A stretch of DNA of 64,000 nt. It comes from Tillus elongatus (lineage: Eukaryota; Arthropoda; Insecta; Coleoptera; Cleridae). The notes under the pieces are model-generated. The model ran no database searches. It worked only from the letters and a program-made list of their open reading frames with translations, and was not told where the DNA came from. Made by a program: the position numbers and the translations under genes. Of the stretch, positions 22,420-34,783 are shown piece after piece. Location of the stretch: contig OZ023262.1 in assembly GCA_964006375.1 (NCBI GenBank), forward strand, positions 56,072,366-56,136,365, written 5' to 3'. Positions within the stretch are counted from its first letter, which is position 1, and every line of letters starts with the position of its first letter.

Positions 22420-23480
22420 AATTGTATCCAACTATATGAGTAAAATTGTGATGGCCAACAATAAATATGAATGTAAGAAGAGCATGCCTACATTTGTATT
22501 ACAAATGTCAGAAAACAAAATACTTATTTACAGTACAAGTAGATCTGACATTTATCAAAATAATTTGTCAGTTGAATATGACATGTACTGTTGCCGTGGA
22601 CTATTAGGCACTATTGTATTAAACTTTATAAGAATCTTGTTTTTTGGAGTACGAAAGCTTATTTTACTGTTTAAACATTTTTGTATATCTTAACGTGAAA
22701 TGGTTTTCGTCTCATTTAACGTTGTTTCATTATAGTCACAGTAGGTTTTAGAATCTAGAAATTATTCTATTTTGTGTGACATACCTAGAACAAGTTTTAT
22801 TTTCCTTTTTTTTTCAAATATAAATGACAATTTTAAGTAAATTCCTATATTTTCTGTGCCCAATATGTTGAACGGATGCGAAACGGGAGAAGCAAATTTC
22901 ATTTAAAGTTAAAATGACGAAGAGAACTTTATTCGAGGGCCCAGCGTTGTTTCCATCTTTTTAATATTAATAACATTTATAGGTAAATTAGCAGATTAGC
23001 GTATTGTTTGTTTTTTGAAAAAAAAATCAGAAACATGCTTAGAGGAACCCCTTTATGCATTAACCATCGGACAAATGCTGTGATGTCAACTCCACAATAC
23101 AGTTAAGAGACCGAAAGCAATTTGAGGTTCTGTGCAAGGTAAACATGCAACAACGGACCTAGAAATGCAAACTGTAAAAAACTCACCTTACAGAAGACCA
23201 TAGAAAGGAGAAACTACTTACCAACACCGTTTCTCCATAAAAAACTTCCACTTTGCCAAATTGAAAAAAAAAACGCTGAATAATAAGCGTAGTCTGATTC
23301 CTTAAAATTAAATAAATAACTGAAACTGCTACCAAAGCATCACATAAGGGGTCTATTTTAAATTAATTTTCTGCAAATAATATAATAAAATAAAGAAAAT
23401 GAATATTGTAGCTGAAAATTAAGGCTTTTTTAACTTCTTACGACATTTATGCTGCATAGCCGTCCATGCAGATTATCTAT
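22420..23480. other. No recognisable gene or element
   Basis: It includes an open frame at 22385-22693 (plus) of about 100 codons that begins inside a repeat module and matches no family I know. The rest is AT-rich with no structure I can support. Confidence 0.35.
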
Positions 23481-23489
23481 CGAGAACAT

Positions 23490-23836
23490 GTCAATTTTGA
23501 CGTTATGAATCGCGATTTTTGACGTTTTAAGAATAAATACTAAAAAGCTTATAACTTTTTTTTATTTTATCGCAGAGATTCAAATTTTGGTGCATGGTTT
23601 TCTTTTTATGATATAAACCCTAGCACCCAATATGGTTGCCCTAACTCTGTGATTTCCGGAGATACAAAAATTTTACAAAAGACAACGCAAAATTTTCCGG
23701 GAAAAACTAGTCCGATTTTCCTAGCTAACAAGCTTATCCAAGCCACTTGCGAAAGGAAGGTACTCATCAAATTTTATCAAAAGCGGCAGATTATTTTTTG
23801 AGTTAGCGGTGTGACACACACACACACACGCAAACA

Positions 23837-23842
<6 letters not shown>
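23490..23842 (-). repeat. Repeat-family body leading into (CA)n and (AT)n
   Basis: 'gacgttatgaatcgcgattt', 'aatatggttgccctaa', 'ctagctaacaagcttatccaagccacttgcgaaagg' and 'ttttttgagttagcggtgtgac' are family blocks. A (CA)n tract at 23813-23829 sits before the AT core. Confidence 0.7.

Positions 23843-23914
<72 letters not shown>
23842..23914. repeat. (AT)n microsatellite
   Basis: About 73 bp of AT repeats. The fold-back element starts at the next base. Confidence 0.97.
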
Positions 23915-23917
<3 letters not shown>

Positions 23918-24245
23918 TAGGACAAAGAAAATGATTGACTATTCCTGTTTGTGCTGGTTGTCCCTATTGAATAACAAGCAATGAACTTAGCAAGAGAACG
24001 GTAGTATTTATGAATTTTTCATGAGATAATATTTCATGTTTTTAATTAAAGATCCCCAGTCGGCTTCGCTACATCAAGTACGATGTTTTAGGACAGATCT
24101 TCTCAACATAGGGTTTGATAAACTCTTACGAACCTTATCACTTTAAGAGACGTGCAAATGCTGTAACAGCTTTTTTTCGCCACATAAAACAGAAATTATT
24201 TAAAATAACTAATTGTGGGAAACTTCAAAAACAGCGAGCAAGTTG

Positions 24246-24321
<76 letters not shown>

Positions 24322-25024
24322 GAAATAGACCTCGGATTTGCGCTCATTTGAAATTTTTTTTAATTTAAAAAGTCGCGATCTCCTCATTAGTGAATTTTTT
24401 AAAAGAAAATTCACTAAAACAAAACGTGAATGATGATGGAGAATGAAAACGACAAGTGACAGAAGTGACATAAGCGACAGAAGTGGCAGATGAACACAGG
24501 CTAGCAGATAACTGTGAGTGAAAAGGGACAGATAGACCACAGAACAACAGAAGTTGCCGTGTTACTAATATTAAAACTACTTATCAAACCTTAATTGGTG
24601 AAGCAGGCGTTAATTTTTTGAGTTTTTTCGTGATCTGACAAATTTAAGTAAAAACTCGCTACTATAACAAACTTGTTACGTCCAGACTTTACAACTTGCT
24701 CGCTGTTTTTGAAGTTTCCCACAATTAATTATTTTAAATAATTTCTGTTTTATGTGGCGAAAAAAAGCTGTTACAGCATTTGCACGTCTCTTAAAGTGAT
24801 AAGGTTCGTAAGAGTTTATCAAACCCTAGGTTGAGAAGATCTGTCCTAAAACATCATACTTGATGTAGCGTAGCCGAATGGGGGGATCTTTAATTAAAAA
24901 CATGAAATATTATCTTATGAAAAATTCATAAATACTACCGTTCTCTCGCTAAGTTCATTGCTTCTTATTATATAGGGACAACCGGCACAATTAGGAATAG
25001 TCAATAATTATCTTTGTCCTACTG
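23915..25024. mobile_element. Fold-back transposon with about 335-bp arms, TA target
   Basis: The left arm 23915-24248 and right arm 24689-25024 are reverse complements with scattered changes. The element begins CAGTAGGACAAAGA and ends TCTTTGTCCTACTG as its mirror, flanked by TA on both sides (23913-23914, 25025-25026). TA duplication and a CAG...CTG end fit a Tc1/mariner-type non-autonomous element. The loop is occupied by a separate repeat-family copy. Confidence 0.85.
24249..24688 (+). repeat. Repeat-family copy nested in the fold-back loop
   Basis: It starts with (AT)n (24249-24315), then the 5' module ('gacctcggatttgcgctcat', 'gtcgcgatctcctcattag'), the palindrome TAGTGAATTTT/AAAATTCACTA at about 24392-24416, a unique spacer, and ends 'cgctactataacaaacttgttacgtccagact', a diverged version of the terminal hairpin. 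Both flanks are the fold-back arms, so this copy's outer ends are defined. Confidence 0.75.
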
Positions 25025-25139
25025 TATCTGTTAAATTTAGAATGTAAGGTTTGTTATTAGTAACTAATATGCAAATAATGATAGTAGTAAAATAAACCAC
25101 TGAGTAATAAAGATCGATCTGACAAATCAGTTTACGAAA

Positions 25140-25345
25140 CGAGTAAAGCAGGTGGCGCGAGCACATCTCAACGGCAGAAACCTGACTAAAGCACTTCACA
25201 TCATTTCACTAACAAAGTTAGCGTCATTATATGATGATAACGCTAACTTTGTGAATAAAACGATCGTCAGGTCTTCAAAAAGATGTGTTGTGGTGATTTC
25301 GGTTCTTCAAGTGTACTTATCAGTGCGCATCACAGGTTTCACTTA
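25140..25345 (+). repeat. Penelope terminal-repeat remnant with ribozyme-like core
   Basis: 'atgatgataacgctaacttt' and 'aaaacgatcgtcaggtcttc' followed by 'gatgtgttgtggtgatttcggtt' and 'tcagtgcgcatcacaggttt' match the Penelope terminal repeat. A mirrored piece ('tcactaacaaagttagcgtcat') precedes it head to head. The hammerhead core is degraded on the GAAA side. Confidence 0.65.
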
Positions 25346-25379
25346 GTGACTTAGATAGTGTAACCTTTATAGTAGAAAC

Positions 25380-26459
25380 AATGTGCCGCATTTCATCACA
25401 CTAACTTTTTATTTGCATAAGTACAAAAATTTTCGAAAAGATAAATTTAAAATTTTCCCAAAAAAACTAGTCTGACTTTTCTGGCCAACGAACCTATCAA
25501 CGTAATTTACACAAAAACTACACCAGTCAAGATACAATTATTCACAGAAAGCTTTTTGACAGAAATTTAAAAACTGTTTATATTGCAGATTACAATCTGA
25601 TGACAATTCGCCATTTTTTTTTACAAAGATTTGAGTCGAAGTCATTTGAAAGCATCTGTATATGCCAACTCGATTTTTTTCCACCTGTATATATCTAAAC
25701 ATGTAAAAACTGAAATTTGCGTCTAGTTCGCACTCCTTTGAAGAAATATTAAAAAAAATTAAAGTCGCGGTCTTTTCAATAACGAATTTTTTTCTACGAA
25801 AATTCGTAAAAAAGTATAGACTATTAAACCAGAAACTCTATTTGAAATGAATTTTCGGCAAATACTTTAGTAAATGAGGACCATGATGGTTGAAGCTGTA
25901 ACTTAAAGCGTTGTAAAACACATTTATTATAACATTTTCTTTACATAGCCCGTATTTGTTTCAGGTTCTCCGTCTAAAAATTGCAAATTGTAACGTTTCA
26001 AAGCGCGACTTTGACATTTTGAGAAGAGAAACCATAAAATTTTCATAGTAATTTTTCTGTTATTTCTTGATCTTTTTGCGTCAATACAACTTAATGTTTG
26101 TCTGCAATATAGAATAGATCTTGTTATCCACACAAAATATTTTGGTTTGGTGCATTTCTCTGGTCATCAGTGGCACCCAATGTTTGTATTTTTTTCCCTT
26201 TCAACTTAGAACTTAGAGATCCGAAGTTTGGTATGTAGGGTAAGTTTAATAGTGTAAACCTAAGTACCAAATTTGGTTGCCATAGCCTTGTTAGTTTCGG
26301 AGATACAAAAATTTTCTGCAAGAAAACCCAAAATTTTCCAGGAAAAACAGGTTCTATTTTCCTGCCTAACGAACTTATACAAACCACTTGCAAAAGGAAG
26401 GCACCTACTAAATTTTATCAGAATCGGTCTATTATTTTTTGAGTTATCGGTGTGACACA

Positions 26460-26463
<4 letters not shown>
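25380..26463. repeat. Composite of repeat-family modules
   Basis: The order is a MITE-like piece (25380-25500), the 5' module (25705-25800), 'ctacgaaaattcgtaaaaaa', 'ttaaaccagaaactctattt', 'gcgcgactttgacattttgag', then body blocks ('ttggttgccatagccttgtt', 'attttccaggaaaaacaggtt', 'aatcggtctattattttttgagttatcggtgtgac') running into the AT array. Confidence 0.65.

Positions 26464-26546
<83 letters not shown>
26464..26546. repeat. (AT)n microsatellite
   Basis: About 83 bp of AT repeats between a family body and a solo LTR. Confidence 0.97.
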
Positions 26547-26552
<6 letters not shown>

Positions 26553-26900
26553 GTTTTCGCCGGGTTCTGGATAAGTGAGACTTTAAGTTTTAACAAAACA
26601 ACTTTATTTACTCTCTAAATATGGATACAATATCTCTCTCACAAAACACTTAGTTTATCTGGACTTGCAATCACTAATCTGCACACAAGTGACTACACTG
26701 GAACTACAGTCGCTACTCTCTAACACTTCACACTGGTTACTGCTTCTTCGAGTCACTTCAACATTATCTAATTGAACTGAACTGGCTGAGCTGGCTTGCT
26801 TTCGCCTTTATATACCCGTCGTACCTTCCAGCTCGTTTCGGGAGTGTTCCATTCCAGAACGTCCAGGACCTTCTTTTTCTAGAAGGTTCTGTGTAATACA
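26547..26900 (-). mobile_element. Solo LTR, 354 bp
   Basis: On the minus strand it begins TGTATTACACAGAACC and ends AAAACACAACA (TG...CA). It has a TATA box in GGGTATATAAAGGCG (near 26815), a C/A-rich leader-like stretch and AATAAA near 26605, the organisation of an insect LTR promoter and polyadenylation unit. No second LTR or internal coding region is in the window. It lies between an AT array and an R2/R4-type LINE. Confidence 0.75.
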
Positions 26901-28035
26901 TATGCATTTTCTGCACTTAGCTATTTATTTTGGATTGTAAACTGGAGCAAAACGGGCATCCAAAATCTACAACGGAAGGTGCGAACACTCCTAACAAAAT
27001 CCAAAAAGCATCACCCCCGTAGTGCGATCGAGCGAGTAACCCTACACAGACAGTAATGTGGAAGAGGAGTGTTGGATATTGGTAAAGCGTTGTACCAGCA
27101 CATGTTGAACCTACGTACATATTTCCATCCGCGGGCGGTTACTTCTGTACTACGTTGTGCCATATGCAAGGCAGATGATTCAACACCGCTACAATTAGAA
27201 GAAAGTGAAATACAAAGTCACCATCGGACTGGTCCGGCAAAGATGCAATCTTGGATGCAGAAGTCTCTCCGTGGGCGACATCTAAATGAGACCTCCCAGG
27301 CACATGTCGACAAATTGGCGTCAAACTACTGGTTGGTGTCCGGACAGATGTTTCCACAGACAGAGGGGTTTTGCTGGCCATACAAAACCAGGCCATCCCA
27401 ACAAGAAACTATCTAAAATATATAGTTCGAGATAATTTGGTTCAAGATGACAAATGTAGACTTGGGTGACCATCATCCGAGACTATCCAGCACGCCACCG
27501 GAGGATGTCAAGCGTTTGCAGCGACAGAGTATAAAGAGAGGCACGACGAAGCTGCAAAAATAATTCATCAAGACCTGGCTCTGAAACTGGGACTTTCAAA
27601 TATTAGTAAGGTGCCCTACTATATACTCCAGAACCTGTTCCAGAGAACTTAGGATACTGGTTGCACTGGGATCGGATCGTGCTCACAGACCAACGAGTTG
27701 CCCACAACAGGCCAGATATAATAATAGTGGATAAGTCCAGCAACCAAGTGACGCTGATTGATGTGGCCCTGCCGAATACTAATAATCTAGAGACAAAGTA
27801 TAACGAGAAGATCATTAAGTACAGAGACCTTGAGATACAAGTAAAGGGACAGTGGAGGGCAGATAGTCTCTAAGTGATTCCAATAGTCATGTCTTCAACT
27901 GGTGTGGTTCCACAAAATCTTCCAGAGAACATTAAGAGACTGGGTCTTGGTGAGCATTTTTATGAGGTTATGCAGAAAACGGTAATACTTGCAACTGCCC
28001 TCAGGCTAGTGCCGGTAATAATAACAATAACATTA
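26901..28035 (+). pseudogene. R2/R4-type LINE, 3' part with restriction-like endonuclease
   Basis: It starts within an RT tail matching the minus-strand copy at 55840-57640 ('ttctgcacttagct', 'cgatcgagcgagtaacccta', 'gtgttggatattggtaaa'). Downstream, 27661-27873 reads HNRPDIIIVDKSSNQVTLIDVALPN...EKIIKYRDLE, and 27880-28030 continues IVMSSTGVVPQNL...MQKTVILATALR. RPD...D is the restriction-like endonuclease signature of R2/R4/Dong-type LINEs, which cut the target without an APE nuclease. Stops near 27417 and 27871 and frame breaks kill it. The end near 28030 is AAT-rich ('gtaataataacaataacatt'), compatible with an R4/Dong-like tail. Confidence 0.8.
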
Positions 28036-28159
28036 ATTTATTTATCGCATATGTATAATTGTATTCTACATATATAGAAAAAAAATATCCAAAAGTAAAC
28101 TAAGAGTGTTCCCGGAAAAACTCGTTTCTTGGTCAACCTTATAGGTTAATAGCAAATTG

Positions 28160-29275
<1,116 letters not shown>

Positions 29276-29545
29276 TCCCGATTTTTTTAGATATTCTTTT
29301 AAAGCTACACTGCTAGGATTTAGTTTTACTTAAGTTATAATCTGTAATTGTGTGCAATAATAATAATAATAATGAGTTAAGAAGTGCTGCCCTTTAAAAT
29401 TAGAATCGGTCTTTTTAATATATTTTATAAGAAATTTTCATTATAGATACATAGACATTTTTTTTTCTGTGTCTGAGAAAAATCTAAAATATTTTTATCT
29501 TTTGGTTCTTTCAAATTTAAATAACATACTAAAACTAAAAAAAAA
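29276..29545. other. Unassigned AT-rich stretch between two repeat ends
   Basis: Lies between outward-facing terminal hairpins at 29260 and 29550. It holds a short (AAT)n tract near 29355 and no ORF worth reporting. Confidence 0.4.
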
Positions 29546-29615
29546 TTCGGCACGCAGCAAGTGCGTTATAGTAGCGAATTTTCATAAGAATTGTACACTA
29601 TTATACGGCATATTA
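29545..29615 (-). repeat. Repeat-family terminal hairpin, inverted
   Basis: 'ttcggcacgcagcaagtgcg' followed by 'ttatagtagcgaattttcat' is the inverted terminal hairpin plus its inner motif. Confidence 0.7.
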
Positions 29616-30179
29616 GTAAAGTTAATATTTTGAACTTACACAGACCTTGAAGATCGATTTTAGAGGTCCTAGTAGGCGCACATTTGCAGATTTCTTTCAA
29701 AAGTGTTACCATAGATATCTCTCTATTATCAAAAACATCTTGCGTTCTAGCTCCTTTTAAGAAAAATGCCCAAAACTCAATTTTCTATAAAGCTAATGAA
29801 CTAAATTTTGCTAGATCTGCAGATGGTGTAAGTCTCTTTAAAATATACTTGTATTACAAATTTCATTAAAATTATACAGTAGATTTCCAGAAGGAAACTC
29901 AATTCATATTTAGAAAAGTAAAGTATCTGCCAAATAATAAACGTAGCAGTTATTTTTCCTTATTAATCGCCAGTATGATTTCGTTTTAGTCAACCTAATC
30001 AAACTGGTTTTTTTAATATCAATTACAACAATAAGAAAATTATAATTTCAGACTCAAATGTGACAAATTTATTTAGGCGTTTTAAACAAAAATGAAAAAT
30101 TGTTCAAAACGTAAGAAACTTGTGCACTATTGTTTCTGCAAATGTTAAAATAAAACATAAAAAAACATACATTCATCGA

Positions 30180-30250
30180 GCTGGATTAGATCGTGTAACC
30201 TCCTGCTTAGGAGGCAAGCGTGAAGCCCCCTGCGCCATCTAAACACATGT
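30180..30250 (-). repeat. tRNA-like sequence (possible SINE head)
   Basis: On the minus strand 'tagatggcgcagggggcttc' has an A box (TGGCGCAGG). The arm CTTGC-CTCCTAA-GCAGG pairs well, with CCT in the anticodon position. The T-arm/B box is disrupted by an insertion ('ggttacacgatctaatcc'), so it is not a functional tRNA. Confidence 0.45.
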
Positions 30251-30477
30251 CAATTAACGTTTTTGTTGCCTGATACCTTAGATCGGCTTCATGCCCGGGA
30301 TCTCATATTCAAAGTATACGTAATAATTATTAATTACAGAATTAGTAGAATTGCCATTGAAACACATCCCACTGTTTCGGTATTATTTGACGTCTCATAT
30401 TTAAGTTTAAAGATAAAAGAAACTATTTTAGAATGATTTTTATAGAGACCTGACTTGATTTTGTTTTAATTTCTGCT

Positions 30478-30505
30478 ATATTATGCGACAGCATAATATA
30501 GCTAT
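30478..30505. repeat. Perfect short hairpin
   Basis: CTATATTATGC-GACA-GCATAATATAG forms an uninterrupted stem of 11-12 bp with a 4-base loop. No poly-U or gene context suggests a terminator. Function unknown. Confidence 0.6.
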
Positions 30506-30949
30506 GCTACGCTAAAACTGTATTTGGGTCCGTTAATAAAGCTACAAATATAGTGTATTTTAATAATTGATTGAATCCCCAAGTTAGATAACAATCGCTT
30601 GGCAAATTTTTAATTTCATGTCGTCTGTCATTTTCCATAACTGCGGGCGAGATTTCACGATTGTTGGTTCGGGTATTATGTTTTCTGCCTGGTATATATT
30701 TAGTTTGGTTACCGTTGGTGTATGGTTTATACCTGTTGTATGAATCAATCTACGCGTGGCAGTTAACAAGTCTTGTCTGTCAGGCATTGAATTTTAGCCA
30801 ATAAGTCGTTTGAACGCACGTCTTTGGGATTTTATTTTTATTTTGGAAAAAACGGTAAATATTGTGTACTAAATTACTTAAAATGCACAACATAGGTTTA
30901 TTTGCACTATTTATAACCACATGTAAAGTCTCATTCCAGTTACTTTAAT

Positions 30950-31110
30950 ACTTACAAAAATATAGCCTTTTCAAAAAGTATTCACCGATTTTCCACCAGA
31001 AAAAATTGAGCATAAATGCTGATTAACGAACTCGACATCGGTTTTCGCCCAAACACGATTTTTGTCAAGTTTGATTGGAATCAGTTTTTTGAGTTATCGC
31101 TCGCTAACAC

Positions 31111-31112
<2 letters not shown>
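30950..31112 (-). repeat. Repeat-family body end, left of the DD41D insertion
   Basis: 'gctgattaacgaactcgaca' and 'cagttttttgagttatcgct' followed by (AT)n are family blocks. The partner 5' module is found on the far side of the transposon at 33998-34140. Confidence 0.65.

Positions 31113-31193
<81 letters not shown>
31113..31193. repeat. (AT)n microsatellite, split by a transposon
   Basis: About 81 bp of AT repeats; the next bases are the transposon end CAGGGTC. A short TATATA remains beyond the right end at 33988. Confidence 0.97.
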
Positions 31194-31196
<3 letters not shown>

Positions 31197-31953
31197 GGTC
31201 ATTGATGGTCGATGGTAGGTTAGACGTTTATAAAAAACGGGACATAGGATTAATCTGAAAATTTGGATACTGCCATAAATAGGCACGACCTGTCTTCCTA
31301 AAATATTTTTATTTTGGCGGTGTTGCCGTTTCTACTAAAAGGTACTAACAACTTTCTTATTTTTAATGAGACACCCTGTATATTATTTTGTTTTTATAAT
31401 TGAAATTTCTTTATGATAATTTTTTATTAATAGTTTTCTATACCTATCTAGATCGGTTTTCGAGATAATACTTATTCAATTATTTTTTTCTCAGAAAAAT
31501 GGTCCCACTAAAATTTTAATTTAGCTGCTATTTGAATCCATAGAAGGCTAAAATGTCGCCCACAGTTTGGAAAGCGTGGTATTTAATAGTTACCTGAATA
31601 AATTCATTTTATGTTATACAGGGCGGTTTAAAATTGATGATTTTAACGTGACACACAAAAAAGGCCGAAACCTTATTTTTTCAAATAGGACACCCTATAT
31701 ATTCTTTAAAATTCTGAAAGGCAATTAAATTTCCTCCAAATTGATGTATTATAGTGGTATACCTAGCTCGTCAAGTTTTGGAAATAATCGCAATAATTAA
31801 TGAAAAACACATGATCTTTACATAATTTGCATTAGTTGGTCATGCAACGCCATCTGATTTAACAATTGCTTAATTTTAATGTGTTTGACAGACGCCGAAG
31901 TTTTAAGATTCACTTGCGATTTTCCACTTAATATTTATTTGAAAACAAGTTAA

Positions 31954-32091
31954 GATGGAGCGAAATAATTACTCAAATGAAGTTTTGATGACACTATTTA
32001 TTCTTCATGGACAATGTGACAAAATTGTAGCAAGAACATGTAAGAAATTCAATGAAATGTATCATGAATTGCATCCAATGAGCGAAAGATA
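31954..32091 (+). pseudogene. Duplicate N-terminus of the transposase inside the left TIR
   Basis: It reads MERNNYSNEVLMTLFILHGQ...CKKFNEMYHELHPMSER then a stop at 32089-32091. It is the mirror of the first codons of the main transposase, with a few differences (such as N5 and H for P). It is a by-product of the long TIR, not an independent gene. Confidence 0.85.
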
Positions 32092-32150
32092 GGTTATGCG
32101 AATACAATATATTTTTTTCAATTATTATTTATTATTAGATTCTAAACATT

Positions 32151-33224
32151 TTACAACAAATTCTCAAAATATCCCCCATTGACTTCTAAGCACTTCAAAA
32201 TCCGGCGATGTACACCATCAGTTGTCGCTTTATGTATTTCATTAGCATCTAGTTGGTCGATGAAATTCATCACACGTTGACGTAGCCCCTTTTTACTGTC
32301 CACGGGTGTCTGGTATACCTTTTGTGTTAAAGTACCCCAAAGGTAGAAATCGAGGGGTGTAAGGTCTGGGGACCTTGCAGGCCAATCCCATGGGCCCAAA
32401 CGCCTAAAACAGTGGTCATCAAATATCTGAAACATCTCACGTGTTACCTCGTGCGTGCAATGTGCGGGTGCTCCGTCTAACTGGAACCAAGAAGTACGGA
32501 AATCTTCTTATATTAAATTTTCCAAAAAATTTGATACTACTGTCCTTAAAATGTGAAGATATTGATTGCTATTTAATGGCTCATTGTAAATGAAAAATAT
32601 TATTTGGTTGTCTTTTAAAAGGCAAAAAACATTAAAAATATTTTTTTCTTGAAAGCCCCTCTGCTTGACCATGCGTGGATTTTGATCGGCCCAAAAATGT
32701 AGATTCTTTCTATTGATAATGCCTTGTCTCGAAAACTTGGCTTCGTCTGTCCATATTATTTTTCTCAAAAAGTTAGGATCCTCTTCAATGCGTATTAGGA
32801 GTGTCTCACAATATTGAATGCGACGTTGGTAATCATCTGGTTTCAGGTGTTGAAGTGTTATAAATTTAAAAGAATGCATATTGTGATTGGCCAGAATATT
32901 TTGCACCGCATAATAAGTTACGCCTAAATTATATACTGCACTTTGGATGGAAGTTTGTGGATATGCGTGGAAATAGGCTAAAACGTTCATTATATTTTCT
33001 TCATTCGACGTTACAGGCCTTGGCAAACTTCGAGTTGCCCCCAGTTTTGAACCATAATTGATAAAATTATCTTGTATTCGCATAAACTTTCTTTCGTTCA
33101 TTGGTTGCAATTCAGGATACATTTCATTGAATTTTCTACATGTTCTTGCTACAATTTTGTCACATTGTCCATGAAGAATAAATAGTGTCATTAAAACTTC
33201 ATTTAAGTAACTATTTCGCTCCAT
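32151..33224 (-). pseudogene. DD41D transposase, one in-frame stop
   Basis: The frame runs from ATG at 33224 to the stop after LEVNGGYFENLL at 32151, about 357 codons, the usual length for the IS630/Tc1/mariner superfamily. It is broken only by a TAA near 32505-32507. The N-terminal third has helix-turn-helix character. The first catalytic aspartate is in IWTDEAKFSRQG, the second in WFQLDGAPAH, the third in WPARSPDLTPLDFYLWG. Counting from the second aspartate to the last (TPLD) gives 41 residues between, hence DD41D, the spacing of the rosa-type group. The protein would cut and join TIR ends at TA. A single nonsense change makes this a recent loss. Confidence 0.88.
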
Positions 33225-33997
33225 CTTAACTTGTTTTCAAATAAATATTAAGTGGAAAATGGCAAATGAATCTTAAAACTTCGGCGTCTGTCAAACACAG
33301 TAAACAATTAAGCAATTGTCAAATCACCTGGCGTTCCATGACCAACTAATTCAACTTATGTGAAGATCATGTGTTTTTTAGTAATTATTGCGATTATTTC
33401 CAAAACTTGACGAGCTAGGTATACCACTATGCTACATCAATTTGAAGGAAATTTAATTGCCTTTCAGAATCTCAACTAATATACAGGGTGTCCTATTTGA
33501 AAAAATAAAGTTTTGGCCTTTTTTGTGTGTCACGCTAAAATCATCAATTTTAAACCGCCCTGTATAACATAAAATGAATTTATTCAGGTAACTATTAAAT
33601 ACTAGACTTTCCAAACTGTGGGCAAAATTTCAGCCTTCTATGGATTCAAATAGCAGCTAAATTAAAATTTTTGTGGGACCATTTTTCTGAGAAAAAAATA
33701 ATTGAATAAGTATTATCTCGAAAACCGATCTAGATAGGTATAAAAAACTATTAATAAAAAATTATCATAAAGAAATTTCAATTCTAAAAACAAAATAATA
33801 TACAGAGTGTCTAATTAAAAATAAGAAAGTTGTTACTACTTTTGAGTAGAAGCGGCAACACCGCCAAAATAAAAATATTTTAGAAAGACAGGTCGTGCTT
33901 ATTTATGGCAGTATCCAAATTTTCTGATTAATCCTATGTCCCGTTTTCCATAAACGTCTAACCTACCATCGACCATGAATGACCCTGTATATATAAA

Positions 33998-34140
33998 CAT
34001 GTAAAAAAATTAACGGACTTTGGTTTTTGGGTTCTAGGGACCCAAATTCGCGCTCATTTAAGGAAATTTTTTCGAAACCTTTTCATCGTGACCTCTCAAT
34101 TAGCGAATTTTTCTTCATGAAAATTCGCTAACAAGCAGCC
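33998..34140 (+). repeat. Repeat-family 5' module, right of the DD41D insertion
   Basis: 'gggttctagggacccaaatt' and 'cgcgctcatttaaggaaatt' end in the palindrome TTAGCGAATTTTTCTTCATG/AAAATTCGCTAA. It completes the copy begun at 30950. Confidence 0.7.
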
Positions 34141-34783
34141 TTAGGCTCCAATTCAATTTGTTTTGGAGCAGGGCATGCAGCAACCACAAATAAACCAACC
34201 TATTTGGCCAAATACATTTATTGAAATTTAAGAACTTTTCCATACAAAACCCATTTTGGAACTTGAGTACATAACTGATCTATTGTCAACATTGACTCGT
34301 TAACATTCGTTATCTCACAATTTATGTCTTGGATAATCAATAAAAACCATTCTTGTGTTTTACTTCTCTTTATTATTAAAATAAATTTCCTAACCACGTT
34401 TTGTCAAGCTCATCAGCTGTATAATTATAGTGTTATCGAGATACCGAATAAATAAGCTATCGATCCTAAGCGTCAGAATGTTGCACCGAAGGTCTGAAAA
34501 ATTTAAGCTTTTTGTCAAAATCAACCCAGAAAGAGTAAGTACCCACTTTAATAAAACTTTTTGTTTTCTGAAATGTAACATCATTGCTTTTAACTAGTTT
34601 AGACAACCCTAAAAATATCAGAAAAAACCGCTACAAAATCTTTGTTTAAAACTACAGTATACCGACATAAATTTTAAATTATCATCTTAATAATTAACAG
34701 GGTTTCTTTAAAGTGATTGTAGTTGGGAACTAATTTAAACGGGGGGTCGGGACATTCTGCACTCCCAAAGAACAATTCTTTTG

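Larger units (their letters stand above)
31194..33987. mobile_element. DD41D mariner-like transposon with about 915-bp TIRs
   Basis: The ends are CAGGGTCATTGATGG and its inverse, with TA on each side (31192-31193, 33988-33989). The TIRs run 31194-32107 and 33072-33987 with high identity. The right TIR contains the 5' leader and the first roughly 50 codons of the transposase, so the left TIR carries a second, oppositely oriented copy of that start (31954-32089), which ends at a stop. Total length is about 2.8 kb, and the insertion lies inside an (AT)n array. Confidence 0.9.

Noticed and set aside
22385..22693. 102-codon frame with hydrophobic C-terminus
   Set aside because: It begins inside a repeat module, has no recognisable family, and the hydrophobic end is expected from AT-rich codons.
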